Of a stretch of 64,000 nt of DNA, positions 28,663 to 36,292 are shown in pieces. Positions within the stretch are counted from its first letter, which is position 1. Each line of letters begins with the position of its first letter. The position numbers were made by a program, and so were the translations under genes. Source of the DNA: Pasteurella canis (GTDB lineage Bacteria > Pseudomonadota > Gammaproteobacteria > Enterobacterales > Pasteurellaceae); NCBI RefSeq assembly GCF_900454865.1, contig NZ_UGTV01000015.1, positions 1,924,001 to 1,988,000 on the forward strand. The letters run 5' to 3'. Under the pieces are notes generated by a model. The model saw nothing but the letters and a program-made list of their open reading frames with translations, was not told where the DNA came from and searched no databases.

Positions 28663-29967
28663 TCAAATTTGTTTTAAGTCACATTGTTTAGTTTCATTAA
28701 TTTGTGTGGTTGCAATAAAGGAAATCAAGGCATTTGCTGCCAGATAAATCCCCACGCCGATTAAACCAAAGTGAGCATTGATTTTTATCGCAACAATAGT
28801 AGCAACACTTGCGCCTAAAATACCTGCTAGATTGTAAGCAATGGATGCACCAGAATAGCGTACTTCTGTTGGGAATAATTCGGGCAATAAGACTGCCATT
28901 GGACCAAAAGACATCCCCATAATTATGAAACCAATGGTTAAGAAAGCAAACATATTCGTTGGTGTGGCTTCGCTTAAAAAGAGTGGTAGCGCTAGTCCAA
29001 AAATAAGTGTGGCAATGCTGACATATTGCATTAAACGGCGGCGCCCAATTTTATCCGCATAAATACCAGAGAATGCAATCGATATACCGAAAATCACAGA
29101 GGTGATCAATAAAAAAGCAGTAAAAGTACTCGCTTGCATCCCTAAGCCCATTGGGTGACCTGCTGATGAAAGTGTTGTTGGGCTTTTGGCATAGATTTGA
29201 GCAAATGCAGCCAAAATATAAAATAAGACATAGCCTGCAGTCGCTAAAAAGACACTCGTAATAAAGGGCTTGAGGTGTTGAGTAAAGACAGCTTTGATTG
29301 GGAAAGTATGGGTTTTACCTTGTTTTTCTGCTTCAAAAAAGACCGCACTTTCGTGGATTTTGGTACGCACATACCAACCGATAACCACTAATATGGCAGA
29401 GGCAATAAATGGAATACGCCACGCCCATTCTATTAACGCTTCTTGACCGAATACTTTGCCTACGGTGAAAAACGCACCATTTGCTAATAATAAACCGACT
29501 GGGGCACCAAGTTGTGGAAAAATACCATACCATGCACGTTTTTCTGGGGGGGCATTTTCAATCGCTACTAATGCTGCCCCGCCCCATTCACCACCTAAAC
29601 CAATACCCTGACCAATACGACAAAGACAAAGGAGCATAGTTGCCCAAATACCAATTTGTGCATAATTAGGCAATAATCCAATGGTGACTGTTGCGATGCC
29701 CATCAGTAATAATGAGGCGATGAGCGATTTTTTACGCCCGATTTTGTCACCAAAATGCCCAAATAGCATCGCACCAAAAGGACGTGCGAAGAATGCGAGG
29801 GCTAAAGTAGACAAAGATGCAAGTTCGTTACTGACAGGATCGGCACTGTGGAAAAATTGATGGTTAAAAACCAATACCGCTGCCATCGCGTAAATATAAT
29901 TATCAAAATACTCAATTGCCGTGCCAACCATTGTCGCGATGGCAACTTGACGAGGATTATTACGCAT
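28663..29967 (-). CDS. MFS metabolite/H+ symporter fused by overlap to the thi genes
   Basis: 434 residues, twelve-helix major facilitator of the metabolite:H+ symporter (ShiA/ProP/YhjE) type. Signature loops: GHFGDKIGRKKSLIASLLLMG between helices 2 and 3, RIGQGIGLGGEWGGAAL in helix 4 and GIYADKIGRRRL in the second half. Its start overlaps the thiE stop by eight bases, so it is translated with the thiamine salvage genes. I infer a role in uptake of thiamine or a precursor such as hydroxyethylthiazole; no sequence motif proves it. Contains a C7 run (plus-strand G7 near 29546). Confidence 0.88.
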   Translation of the reverse strand: MRNNPRQVAIATMVGTAIEYFDNYIYAMAAVLVFNHQFFHSADPVSNELASLSTLALAFFARPFGAMLFGHFGDKIGRKKSLIASLLLMGIATVTIGLLPNYAQIGIWATMLLCLCRIGQGIGLGGEWGGAALVAIENAPPEKRAWYGIFPQLGAPVGLLLANGAFFTVGKVFGQEALIEWAWRIPFIASAILVVIGWYVRTKIHESAVFFEAEKQGKTHTFPIKAVFTQHLKPFITSVFLATAGYVLFYILAAFAQIYAKSPTTLSSAGHPMGLGMQASTFTAFLLITSVIFGISIAFSGIYADKIGRRRLMQYVSIATLIFGLALPLFLSEATPTNMFAFLTIGFIIMGMSFGPMAVLLPELFPTEVRYSGASIAYNLAGILGASVATIVAIKINAHFGLIGVGIYLAANALISFIATTQINETKQCDLKQI

Positions 29968-30628
29968 TCCCGAGTAGCTCCTGAACAGCTTTTTTGATGT
30001 TAGTTGATTGTGCGATAGCTGAAATGACAGCTACGCCATTAGCACCACGTTGACGTAGCTCTCCTGCGCTTTGGGCAGTGACTCCACCAATTGCCACGAT
30101 GGGCTTATCGATCCCATTTTGGCGAATCGTGGACACAAACTCGACCCCTACAACAGGTTTTGGATCTTCTTTTGATTGGGTTGGGAAAATGGGACCTGTG
30201 CCGAAATAATCAATAAGCGGGTTAGCTTGTGCGGCAAGCCCTTGCTCAAGGGTATTGACGGAGGTACCAATAAAACATTTGCTATAACAAAGTGCGGCAA
30301 CATCGGCGACTGCCATATCTGTTTGCCCAACGTGAATACCGTCAGCCCCAATTTCAATCGCCAGTTGCACGTCATCATTCACCACAAAAGGCACATTATA
30401 TTGATGACAAAGATCGCGACATTTCATCGCCAATTCTTTCACTTTCGCGGGATCTTGTAAGGACTTTTTGCCTTTTTCGCGGAATTGATAACAAGTGACC
30501 CCCGCTTTTAATGCCTGTTCTAAAATACTCAATAGATTTTCAGCAGGATCTCCCCCTGTATTCGGGCAGTCTTGTGTGCCCGCGATAAAATACAGTCGCA
30601 TTGCTTGTTCAATGTTGTTCATATACAT
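29960..30628 (-). CDS. thiE: Thiamine-phosphate synthase
   Basis: Joins hydroxymethylpyrimidine pyrophosphate and thiazole phosphate to give thiamine phosphate. 222 residues, TIM barrel. Diagnostic motifs: YQFREKGKKSL (pyrophosphate site), NDDVQLAIEIGADGIHVGQ, GPIFPTQSKED and AIGGV. It follows thiD by about 48 bases with an uptake sequence between, and overlaps the MFS gene by eight bases. Confidence 0.95.
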   Translation of the reverse strand: MYMNNIEQAMRLYFIAGTQDCPNTGGDPAENLLSILEQALKAGVTCYQFREKGKKSLQDPAKVKELAMKCRDLCHQYNVPFVVNDDVQLAIEIGADGIHVGQTDMAVADVAALCYSKCFIGTSVNTLEQGLAAQANPLIDYFGTGPIFPTQSKEDPKPVVGVEFVSTIRQNGIDKPIVAIGGVTAQSAGELRQRGANGVAVISAIAQSTNIKKAVQELLGNA

Positions 30629-30676
30629 CCTTTCAAAACGTTGTGTTTTTTGACCGCACTTTTGTGCAAATTCGAT

Positions 30677-31489
30677 TTATTTTTTCACTTTGGAATAGGC
30701 CCAATGGTTTGTCGGCCCGTGTCCGTGACCAATGTTTAATGGATCACTAATCGCTGCGGTAATAAACGCCTTTGCGGTTTTTACTGCATCAACAATAGAA
30801 TTATCTTTCGCTAATTCAGCCGCTAGACAAGCTGAGAAGGTACAGCCTGTACCGTGGGTATGTTTCGTTGGGAAACGTGGGCTGTCTAAGAAAAAGGTTT
30901 CGGTTGGGGTGAAAATCCAGTCACGACAAACGCTGCTTTGTGAATCTTCAGTGTGACCGCCTTTAATCACGATATTTTTTGCGCCCATTTGCTGTAATAA
31001 GGTTGCCGCCTCAAGTGCGGTCTTATCATCCACAATTTTAATGCCTGTTAAGGCTTCTGCCTCAGGTAGGTTTGGTGTAATCACTTCTGCCATTGGCACT
31101 AAATGCTGTTTCAACGCCTTCACTGCATTTTGTTGTAATAACGGTGCCCCACCTTTTGCAATCATTACGGGGTCTAATACCATTTTGCCAAACTGGTATT
31201 TTTTCAGTGCATTCGCTACACATTCGATAATTTCCGCTGTGCCTAACATACCGATTTTAAATGCCGAAATGTGGAAATCGTCCGCAATAGCTTTCAGCTG
31301 CGCTTCAATTGTTGTTAATGGAATCGAGTGAATGTCAAACACGCCCAGCGTGTTTTGTGCAGTAATGGCGGTAATCGCTGATGTGCCAAACACACCACGC
31401 ATTTGGAAGGTTTTTAAGTCCGCTTGGATACCCGCACCGCCACCGCTATCAGAGCCTGCGATGGTTAAGGCTTGTGCAATATTATTCAT
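30677..31489 (-). CDS. thiD: Hydroxymethylpyrimidine/phosphomethylpyrimidine kinase
   Basis: Phosphorylates HMP twice to HMP-pyrophosphate. 270 residues, ribokinase fold. Visible: [19 protein letters not shown] at the N-terminus, DPVMIAKGG, and the anion-hole/catalytic segment [16 protein letters not shown]. Start overlaps thiM by eight bases, indicating coupling. Part of the salvage pathway with ThiM and ThiE. Confidence 0.96.
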   Translation of the reverse strand: MNNIAQALTIAGSDSGGGAGIQADLKTFQMRGVFGTSAITAITAQNTLGVFDIHSIPLTTIEAQLKAIADDFHISAFKIGMLGTAEIIECVANALKKYQFGKMVLDPVMIAKGGAPLLQQNAVKALKQHLVPMAEVITPNLPEAEALTGIKIVDDKTALEAATLLQQMGAKNIVIKGGHTEDSQSSVCRDWIFTPTETFFLDSPRFPTKHTHGTGCTFSACLAAELAKDNSIVDAVKTAKAFITAAISDPLNIGHGHGPTNHWAYSKVKK

Positions 31490-32285
31490 AAGATACTCTC
31501 GCTAATTGTGAAATTTGTTCTGGGGAAATACTGGCTAATTGATCTAATAAGCCCACATAAAATTGTCCGTGTTGTGTATCGCTTAATTGTTTAGCGGCTA
31601 ACTCGCCAGCTAAGGCATAAGTCGTACAACCTTCAACCATGGCATCAAAATATTCTTCAGGTTTCGCTACTGCTAAAAATGCGCCACAAACTGCACTTAA
31701 TAAGCAACCTGATGCCGTAATTTTCGGGAATAGTGGTGTGCCGTTGTGAATTTGTGCGTGGCGTTTGCCATCACTTAAATAGTCCGTTTCACCGCTTATC
31801 ATCACTACACAGTGATATTTTTCAGCAACAATGCGAGTAATTTCTGCGACATTAGCATTGCCGTTGCCTGCATCCACGCCTTTTGCTTGCCAATCCACAT
31901 CTGCAATTGTGGCTAACTCGCCTGCATTGCCACGAATCGCGGCAAATTTCACTTCTTTTAATAACGTAGCGACAGTTTGTTTACGGAAACGGGTTGCTCC
32001 CACTCCCACGGGATCCAACACAACTGGAATACCCACTTGGTTTGCTGTTTTACCCGCTAACACCATTGCAGCGACTTCTTTCCCCATTAAGGTGCCGATA
32101 TTAATCACCAATGCATTGCTAATACGTGGCACTTCCTCCATTTCTTCAATCGCAGCAGACATTAACGGCGAAGCCCCAATCGCAAGCAATCCATTGGCAG
32201 AGAAGTTCGCAGCCACCACGTTGGTGATGTTGTGGATGAGAGGGTTTTGAGATTTGATTTTTTGTAGGTATTTTGGTTTTAACAT
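31482..32285 (-). CDS. thiM: Hydroxyethylthiazole kinase
   Basis: Phosphorylates hydroxyethylthiazole, salvaging the thiazole half of thiamine. 267 residues, ribokinase-like trimer family. Family motifs: [33 protein letters not shown], and the active-site cysteine loop [11 protein letters not shown]. First gene of the thiM-thiD-thiE-MFS group. Unlike thiZ it has no TPP riboswitch directly upstream; a 460-base repeat element occupies that space. Confidence 0.95.
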   Translation of the reverse strand: MLKPKYLQKIKSQNPLIHNITNVVAANFSANGLLAIGASPLMSAAIEEMEEVPRISNALVINIGTLMGKEVAAMVLAGKTANQVGIPVVLDPVGVGATRFRKQTVATLLKEVKFAAIRGNAGELATIADVDWQAKGVDAGNGNANVAEITRIVAEKYHCVVMISGETDYLSDGKRHAQIHNGTPLFPKITASGCLLSAVCGAFLAVAKPEEYFDAMVEGCTTYALAGELAAKQLSDTQHGQFYVGLLDQLASISPEQISQLARVSYE

Positions 32286-32339
32286 ATTGGTTGTACTTCT
32301 ATTTTGTGATGTTTTAGTTTTATCAGTTTAGTTCTATCG

Positions 32340-32803
32340 GGTTTCGCACGATGTGCGACCTACTTTTTCTTTGCTTGTGCAAAGCAAAAGTAGGCAAAAA
32401 GAAAACACACCCGACTAAGTTGCTTTTCCTCATTTCAAAGCCATTTTCTTAACGGAAAATAAGTTGTCTTCACTTCGCTACGCAACCTTATTTTCCTAAA
32501 AATGCCTTTTCCATTCGGGCAACTTACACGGGGCCTGGTTTTATCGAGTTTTTTAATTAAAAGTGCGATGACTTTTAACCGAATTTAAATTGTTCTTTAA
32601 AATCAGATTTATTTTCTTTTATTCCCTTATTTTTCGCCGTAGCGGTTGCGTTTACTTTTGAGAACAACTTTCCTTGTTTGAGCTTGCGAAGCAAGTGAGT
32701 TTGGAAAGTTAGTTCCAAAAGTTAGCAATAAGCGAAGGGAAAAGAAAAATCAGGGTCGCCTTTCTTTGCTTACTTTCTTTGGCAAAGCAAAGAAAGTAAG
32801 AAG
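32340..32803. repeat. Hairpin-rich, MITE-like intergenic element between thiY and thiM
   Basis: This gap (32286-32803, 518 bases) has no gene. It is a chain of hairpins: TCGCAC/GTGCGA (32344-32358); a CCTACTTTT/AAAAGTAGG stem (32359-32394); GACTAAGTTGC-type arms at 32410-32423 and 32519-32532 enclosing GGAAAATAAG/CTTATTTTCC arms (32454-32496); AACTTTCC/GGAAAGTT with an inner GCTTGC/GCAAGT; and a perfect 13-base-pair stem (32769-32781 with 32788-32800). The two ends are imperfect inverted repeats of each other (left: CTACTTTTTCTTTGC; right, reversed: TTACTTTCTTTGC). The right half recurs inverted at 1145-1333. No transposase is encoded, so if mobile it is non-autonomous. Confidence 0.7.
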
Positions 32804-33751
32804 CTATTTCACTTCTACCGCATAATCACTCAACGGTTTAACCACTTTCGTTAAGCCATTTTCTTTCAAAAATTCCGCCATTCTTTCATAACGGTGACCA
32901 TCTAATGCTCTTGGTCGTAAGGCCAAACGAGGTAGAGTATCTTTCCACGCTAAACGGTTGAGGTCGTTATCTAATTCTTTTGGTTTGTATGCTACGAACG
33001 ATTTCCACGCATCGTCAGGGTGGTTCATGGTGTAAATGGTAGCTTGCTCAAGTGCGGTTAAAAATTTGCTAATTTTTTCTTTTGGCATTGATGTTTTGTT
33101 TGCCACTAAAATTAACTCATCATATACTGGCACACCGTTTTCTTCTGGATAGAACGCACGACCAGGTTGTTTTTCTAATTGCATTTGGTTTAATTCAAAG
33201 TTACGGAAACCGCCGACCACAGCGTCCACTTGACCGCTAATTACAGACGGTGAAAGTGACCAGTTGACGTTCACCATTTCCACATCTTTTCCAGTCAAAC
33301 CTGCGGACTTCAACATGGCTTTTAACAATGAATCTTCAAAGCCACTCACTGAATAACCAATTTTTTTGCCTTTTAAATCGGCTAGGGTTTTGATGTCACT
33401 TTTTTCTAATACAATCAACGTATTTAATGGAGTTGCTACTAACGTACCAACACGAGTGAGCGGTAAATCTTCTGCTACTTGGATTTGTAACTGTGGTTGG
33501 TAATCCACCGCTAAATCCGCTTTACCTGCCGCCACTAATTTTGGCGGTAGAGAAGGATCGGCGGGCTCAACAATTTCAACCTCTAAGCCATTTTGTTTAA
33601 AATAACCTTTTTGTTGTGCCACGATAATGGCTGCGTGATCAGGGTTCACAAACCAATCAAGTAATAAAGTTAATTTTTCTTTGGCAGATACAGAAAGGCT
33701 CACGCCCATTGCGAGCGCAACTGTAAGCGTATTTTTCACGAAGTTTTGCAT
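32804..33751 (-). CDS. thiY: Thiamine-pyrimidine-precursor ABC transporter, periplasmic binding protein
   Basis: 315 residues with a signal peptide (MQNFVKNTLTVALAMGVSLS, cleaved near VSA-KE) and an NMT1/THI5-like domain (LLLDWFVNPDHAAIIVAQQKGYF). ThiY proteins bind formylaminopyrimidine, a thiamine breakdown product. Neighbouring thiX and thiZ supply the permease and ATPase, and tenA the hydrolase, so this is a precursor-salvage importer. It is the last gene under the TPP riboswitch before the repeat element; a 13-base-pair hairpin begins four bases after its stop. Confidence 0.92.
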   Translation of the reverse strand: MQNFVKNTLTVALAMGVSLSVSAKEKLTLLLDWFVNPDHAAIIVAQQKGYFKQNGLEVEIVEPADPSLPPKLVAAGKADLAVDYQPQLQIQVAEDLPLTRVGTLVATPLNTLIVLEKSDIKTLADLKGKKIGYSVSGFEDSLLKAMLKSAGLTGKDVEMVNVNWSLSPSVISGQVDAVVGGFRNFELNQMQLEKQPGRAFYPEENGVPVYDELILVANKTSMPKEKISKFLTALEQATIYTMNHPDDAWKSFVAYKPKELDNDLNRLAWKDTLPRLALRPRALDGHRYERMAEFLKENGLTKVVKPLSDYAVEVK

Positions 33752-33773
33752 GTATTTGTCTCCTTTTTTCTTG

Positions 33774-34427
33774 TTAGCTTAAATCTAATCCCATTTGCCA
33801 AAATGCAGATTCCATACGGGTTGCGGTATTAAAAATCTGTTGTAATTTAGCAAGTTGTGTATCGGTTAAACCTGCACATAACGCATCTAATGCTTCAATT
33901 GCATTTTGTGCAGCAGTTTGAAATTCCTCACCTGAATAAGCATCAATCCATGCCTGATACGGGTTGTTTTCGGGGCTTACACCACTTTCTACGATGTGTT
34001 TTGCAATCACTGCATAACCAATAGCGCAAGGGGCGATAGCAGTATAAAGCTCAGCTAGACCGCCAGTCATTCCAGCGTCTAACACATAACGTGTGTAAGC
34101 CACACAAGCGGCAGATTCTTCAGTGCTGAATAAAGTTTTCTCATCAATTCCCCAGTTTTCACAGAATTGAATATGTAATTGAATTTCGTGCAACAATGCG
34201 CCAATTGCCTCGTGAGCCGTTTTCATTTGGGCAAAATTTTCGGCTTTATAAATACCTAATGACAGTGCACGGTTGTATTGAAACAGGAATAAATAATCTT
34301 GTTTCAAATAGTGTTGGAAGCAGGCTTTTGGTAAGGTGCCATTTGCCATTTGTTGCACAAATGGGTGGTGGACATAATCCTGCCAATATTGCCCGGCATC
34401 GTTGATAAGTTGTTGTGTTGTTGACAT
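33774..34427 (-). CDS. tenA: Aminopyrimidine aminohydrolase / thiaminase II
   Basis: Hydrolyses aminomethylpyrimidine (from degraded thiamine) to HMP for ThiD. 217 residues, all-helical TenA fold. Catalytic Cys134 lies in TAIAPCAIGYAVI; the C-terminal MESAFWQMGLD carries a conserved Phe/Trp helix. I chose ATG 34427 (MSTTQQLIND) which follows AGGA; the upstream in-frame start would add 16 Lys-rich residues. Lies between thiX (124-base gap containing an uptake sequence and a GTTCCTTTT/AAAAGGAAC hairpin) and thiY. Confidence 0.93.
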   Translation of the reverse strand: MSTTQQLINDAGQYWQDYVHHPFVQQMANGTLPKACFQHYLKQDYLFLFQYNRALSLGIYKAENFAQMKTAHEAIGALLHEIQLHIQFCENWGIDEKTLFSTEESAACVAYTRYVLDAGMTGGLAELYTAIAPCAIGYAVIAKHIVESGVSPENNPYQAWIDAYSGEEFQTAAQNAIEALDALCAGLTDTQLAKLQQIFNTATRMESAFWQMGLDLS

Positions 34428-34551
34428 TGTTGTGTTCCTTTTTGATTTTGTTTGTTCCTTTTTTTGTTTCACCAAAGAAAAGGAACCTAATTTACTAATG
34501 ATGAAAGTGCGGTTGTTTTTTCAAAAATTGTTAAGCTATTCTTTTGACTGA

Positions 34552-35304
34552 TTATTTTAAAAACCTCACCCAAGGTAGCCATTTGTTCAGTAAATAATCC
34601 ACGCTGAAATACAAACACAAGCTGATAAGCATTAAAACGAATAACGCCGAGAACATTAAATCCACTTGCATTCGTGCGTTGGCGTGGAGCATTAAATAAC
34701 CAAGTCCCTGTGATGAACCAACCCACTCGCCGACAATCGCCCCGATGGGTGCTACGGATACTGCAATGCGTAAGCCTGATGCAAAAGAGGGCAATGCGGC
34801 GGGTAATCTCACTTTAAATAACATCGAAAGCGGTGAGATTTGCATGGTTTTTGCCAGCTCTAGCCATTGGTTTGGCGTGTTGCGTAAGCCGTCATAACAC
34901 GCAGCGGTAACAGGGAAATAAATAATCAGCACCGTCATTACGATTTTGGAAGCTAATCCATAGCCAAACCACAGCACCAATAACGGCGCGATCGCAAAAA
35001 CAGGAATGGCTTGCGAGATGACTAATAAGGGTAATAAAAATGCGGATAAATGGCGCGATAAACTCAAAAGTAGAGCGGAAATCAGCCCTAATGTGACGCC
35101 TAAAAATAGCCCTAGCCCAATTTCTAATAAGGTCACTTGCGCGTGTTCCCACAATAAATCATAGCGGCTAGCAAGTTGGTTGAAGACTTCGGTTGGTGGT
35201 GGCAACATATAGCGTGGAACATCAAAAAAACTGACCGCACTTTGCCATAATCCAAGCAATAATAATGAAAGTAGCGTGACGTTAAGGAGCGTTTTGATTT
35301 GCAT
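34552..35304 (-). CDS. thiX: Thiamine-precursor ABC transporter permease
   Basis: 250 residues, six hydrophobic helices, BPD_transp_1 family; the coupling loop is AKTMQISPLSMLFKVRLPAALP. Start ATG at 35304 overlaps the thiZ stop by one base (TAATG), so translation is coupled. Starts farther upstream (35355) would lie inside thiZ and lack a ribosome site. Works with ThiZ and ThiY to import a pyrimidine precursor. Confidence 0.92.
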   Translation of the reverse strand: MQIKTLLNVTLLSLLLLGLWQSAVSFFDVPRYMLPPPTEVFNQLASRYDLLWEHAQVTLLEIGLGLFLGVTLGLISALLLSLSRHLSAFLLPLLVISQAIPVFAIAPLLVLWFGYGLASKIVMTVLIIYFPVTAACYDGLRNTPNQWLELAKTMQISPLSMLFKVRLPAALPSFASGLRIAVSVAPIGAIVGEWVGSSQGLGYLMLHANARMQVDLMFSALFVLMLISLCLYFSVDYLLNKWLPWVRFLK

Positions 35305-36026
35305 TATTCCGTCCCTTTCATTAACTGAGCAAGTAAATGCTGCTGCAATTGCCACAAATCATCTTGCACTAATTCACGAGGAGCCGTTCCAGTGGGGGCG
35401 ATTTTCTCTGAAAGCGTCGCGGGATAATTTTGTAACACATAGATTTCATCACTTAATCGAATCGCCTCTTGTGGATCATGGGTGATCAATAAAACGGTCT
35501 TGTGTTTTAGCAACTCACAAGCGAGATTTTGCAATTGCAAACGGGTGACGGCGTCCAATGCCGAAAAAGGTTCATCCATTAAAACAATTTCTGCATCTTG
35601 CATTAATGTACGGGCAAGGGCGACACGCTGTCTTTGTCCACCAGATAAATGATAACAAGCCTTGTGTTGGTGCATATCCATTTTGACCGCAGCTAACAAC
35701 TGCTGTGCTTTGGTTTGTGTTTCTAACGTTTTTGAATGGCTTAGATGTTGAGCTAATTGAACGTTATCAATGACAGACAACCAAGGATATAACGCATCTT
35801 GTTGTGCCATATAGCTGATTTTTTCATTATGTGGGAAACAAATCTCTCCTTGCGTTTTCGCCTCATTCTCAAGCCCTGCAATAGCGCGCAACAAGGTGGA
35901 TTTTCCCACACCAGAAGCACCCAAAATACTTGTCCACTTTCCTTTAGGTAAAGCAAAATCAAACTCTAAGAACAAAGGTTCTTGGTTATAGGTCAATGTG
36001 AGTGAACGAATTTCAACTGCATTCAT
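35304..36026 (-). CDS. thiZ: Thiamine-precursor ABC transporter ATPase
   Basis: 240 residues, a single ABC domain: Walker A LGASGVGKST, signature LSGGQRQRVALART, Walker B EIVLMDEPFSALD, H-loop VLLITHD. Start ATG at 36026 (MNAVEIRSLT). There is no Shine-Dalgarno before it; instead a 22-codon reading frame ends 19 bases upstream, so translation may depend on that frame. First structural gene after the TPP riboswitch. Confidence 0.93.
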   Translation of the reverse strand: MNAVEIRSLTLTYNQEPLFLEFDFALPKGKWTSILGASGVGKSTLLRAIAGLENEAKTQGEICFPHNEKISYMAQQDALYPWLSVIDNVQLAQHLSHSKTLETQTKAQQLLAAVKMDMHQHKACYHLSGGQRQRVALARTLMQDAEIVLMDEPFSALDAVTRLQLQNLACELLKHKTVLLITHDPQEAIRLSDEIYVLQNYPATLSEKIAPTGTAPRELVQDDLWQLQQHLLAQLMKGTE

Positions 36027-36045
36027 TGTATTAACAATAAATTAA

Positions 36046-36114
36046 TTAGCGTTGAAATAGGAATAAGCGAGATAAGGAAGTTGAAAAAATCAAAGAAAAT
36101 GAAAGTGTTCGCAT
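36046..36114 (-). CDS. 22-codon leader ORF between TPP riboswitch and thiZ
   Basis: ATG at 36114, then RTLSFSLIFSTSLSRLFLFQR and stop at 36046. Its ribosome site, GGAA seven bases upstream, is the last part of the TPP riboswitch (GTAGGAAACTAATT-ATG). Thus the riboswitch directly controls translation of this frame. It ends 19 bases before thiZ, which has no ribosome site of its own. Hydrophobic and Ser-rich; I know no family. It could be a coupling device rather than a functional peptide. Confidence 0.6.
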   Translation of the reverse strand: MRTLSFSLIFSTSLSRLFLFQR

Positions 36115-36118
36115 AATT

Positions 36119-36201
36119 AGTTTCCTACGTCAGTATTAGCTGTATCAGGTTCACGGGTATCATCTCAGCTTTACGTTTTAACAACGTAAGGCACCCCGAC
36201 T
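36119..36201 (-). ncRNA. TPP riboswitch (THI element)
   Basis: On the minus strand the conserved THI-box blocks occur in order: CGGGGTGCC (36199-36191), a variable stem of TACGTTG..AACGTA type, CTGAGATGATACCCGTGAACC and TGATACAGCTAATACTGACGT followed by AGGAAA. These bind thiamine pyrophosphate and usually hide the ribosome site or end transcription. Here the AGGAA at the 3' end serves the leader ORF before thiZ, suggesting translational control. Confidence 0.95.
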
Positions 36202-36222
36202 AAAGTGCGATAAGACTACCTT

Positions 36223-36252
36223 ACTCTACTAAAAAGAGAAGATATTTGTTAA
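36223..36252 (-). promoter_or_regulatory. Possible thi operon promoter
   Basis: On the minus strand TTAACA (36252-36247) and TAGAGT (36228-36223) are 18 bases apart, upstream of the riboswitch. Weak match; the start would fall near 36216. Confidence 0.4.
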
Positions 36253-36257
36253 AGAAA

Positions 36258-36273
36258 TGTGATCTTTGTCACG
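36258..36273 (-). promoter_or_regulatory. CRP-like site upstream of the thi promoter
   Basis: TGTGA-TCTTTG-TCACG, matching 9 of the 10 conserved CRP-box positions. It lies between the rmuC stop and the TPP riboswitch, about 49 bases before the proposed thi start. Confidence 0.5.
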
Positions 36274-36292
36274 TTATTAATTTATATTGTGG

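Noticed and set aside
31831..32250. 139-codon frame antisense to thiM
   Set aside because: Mirrors the thiM codon pattern; thiM itself has clear motifs, so this is a shadow.
32340..32803. CRISPR array or small-RNA gene in the repeat-rich gap
   Set aside because: Repeats are inverted arms of hairpins, not direct repeats with unique spacers; no cas genes nearby; no clear promoter-terminator pair for a small RNA.
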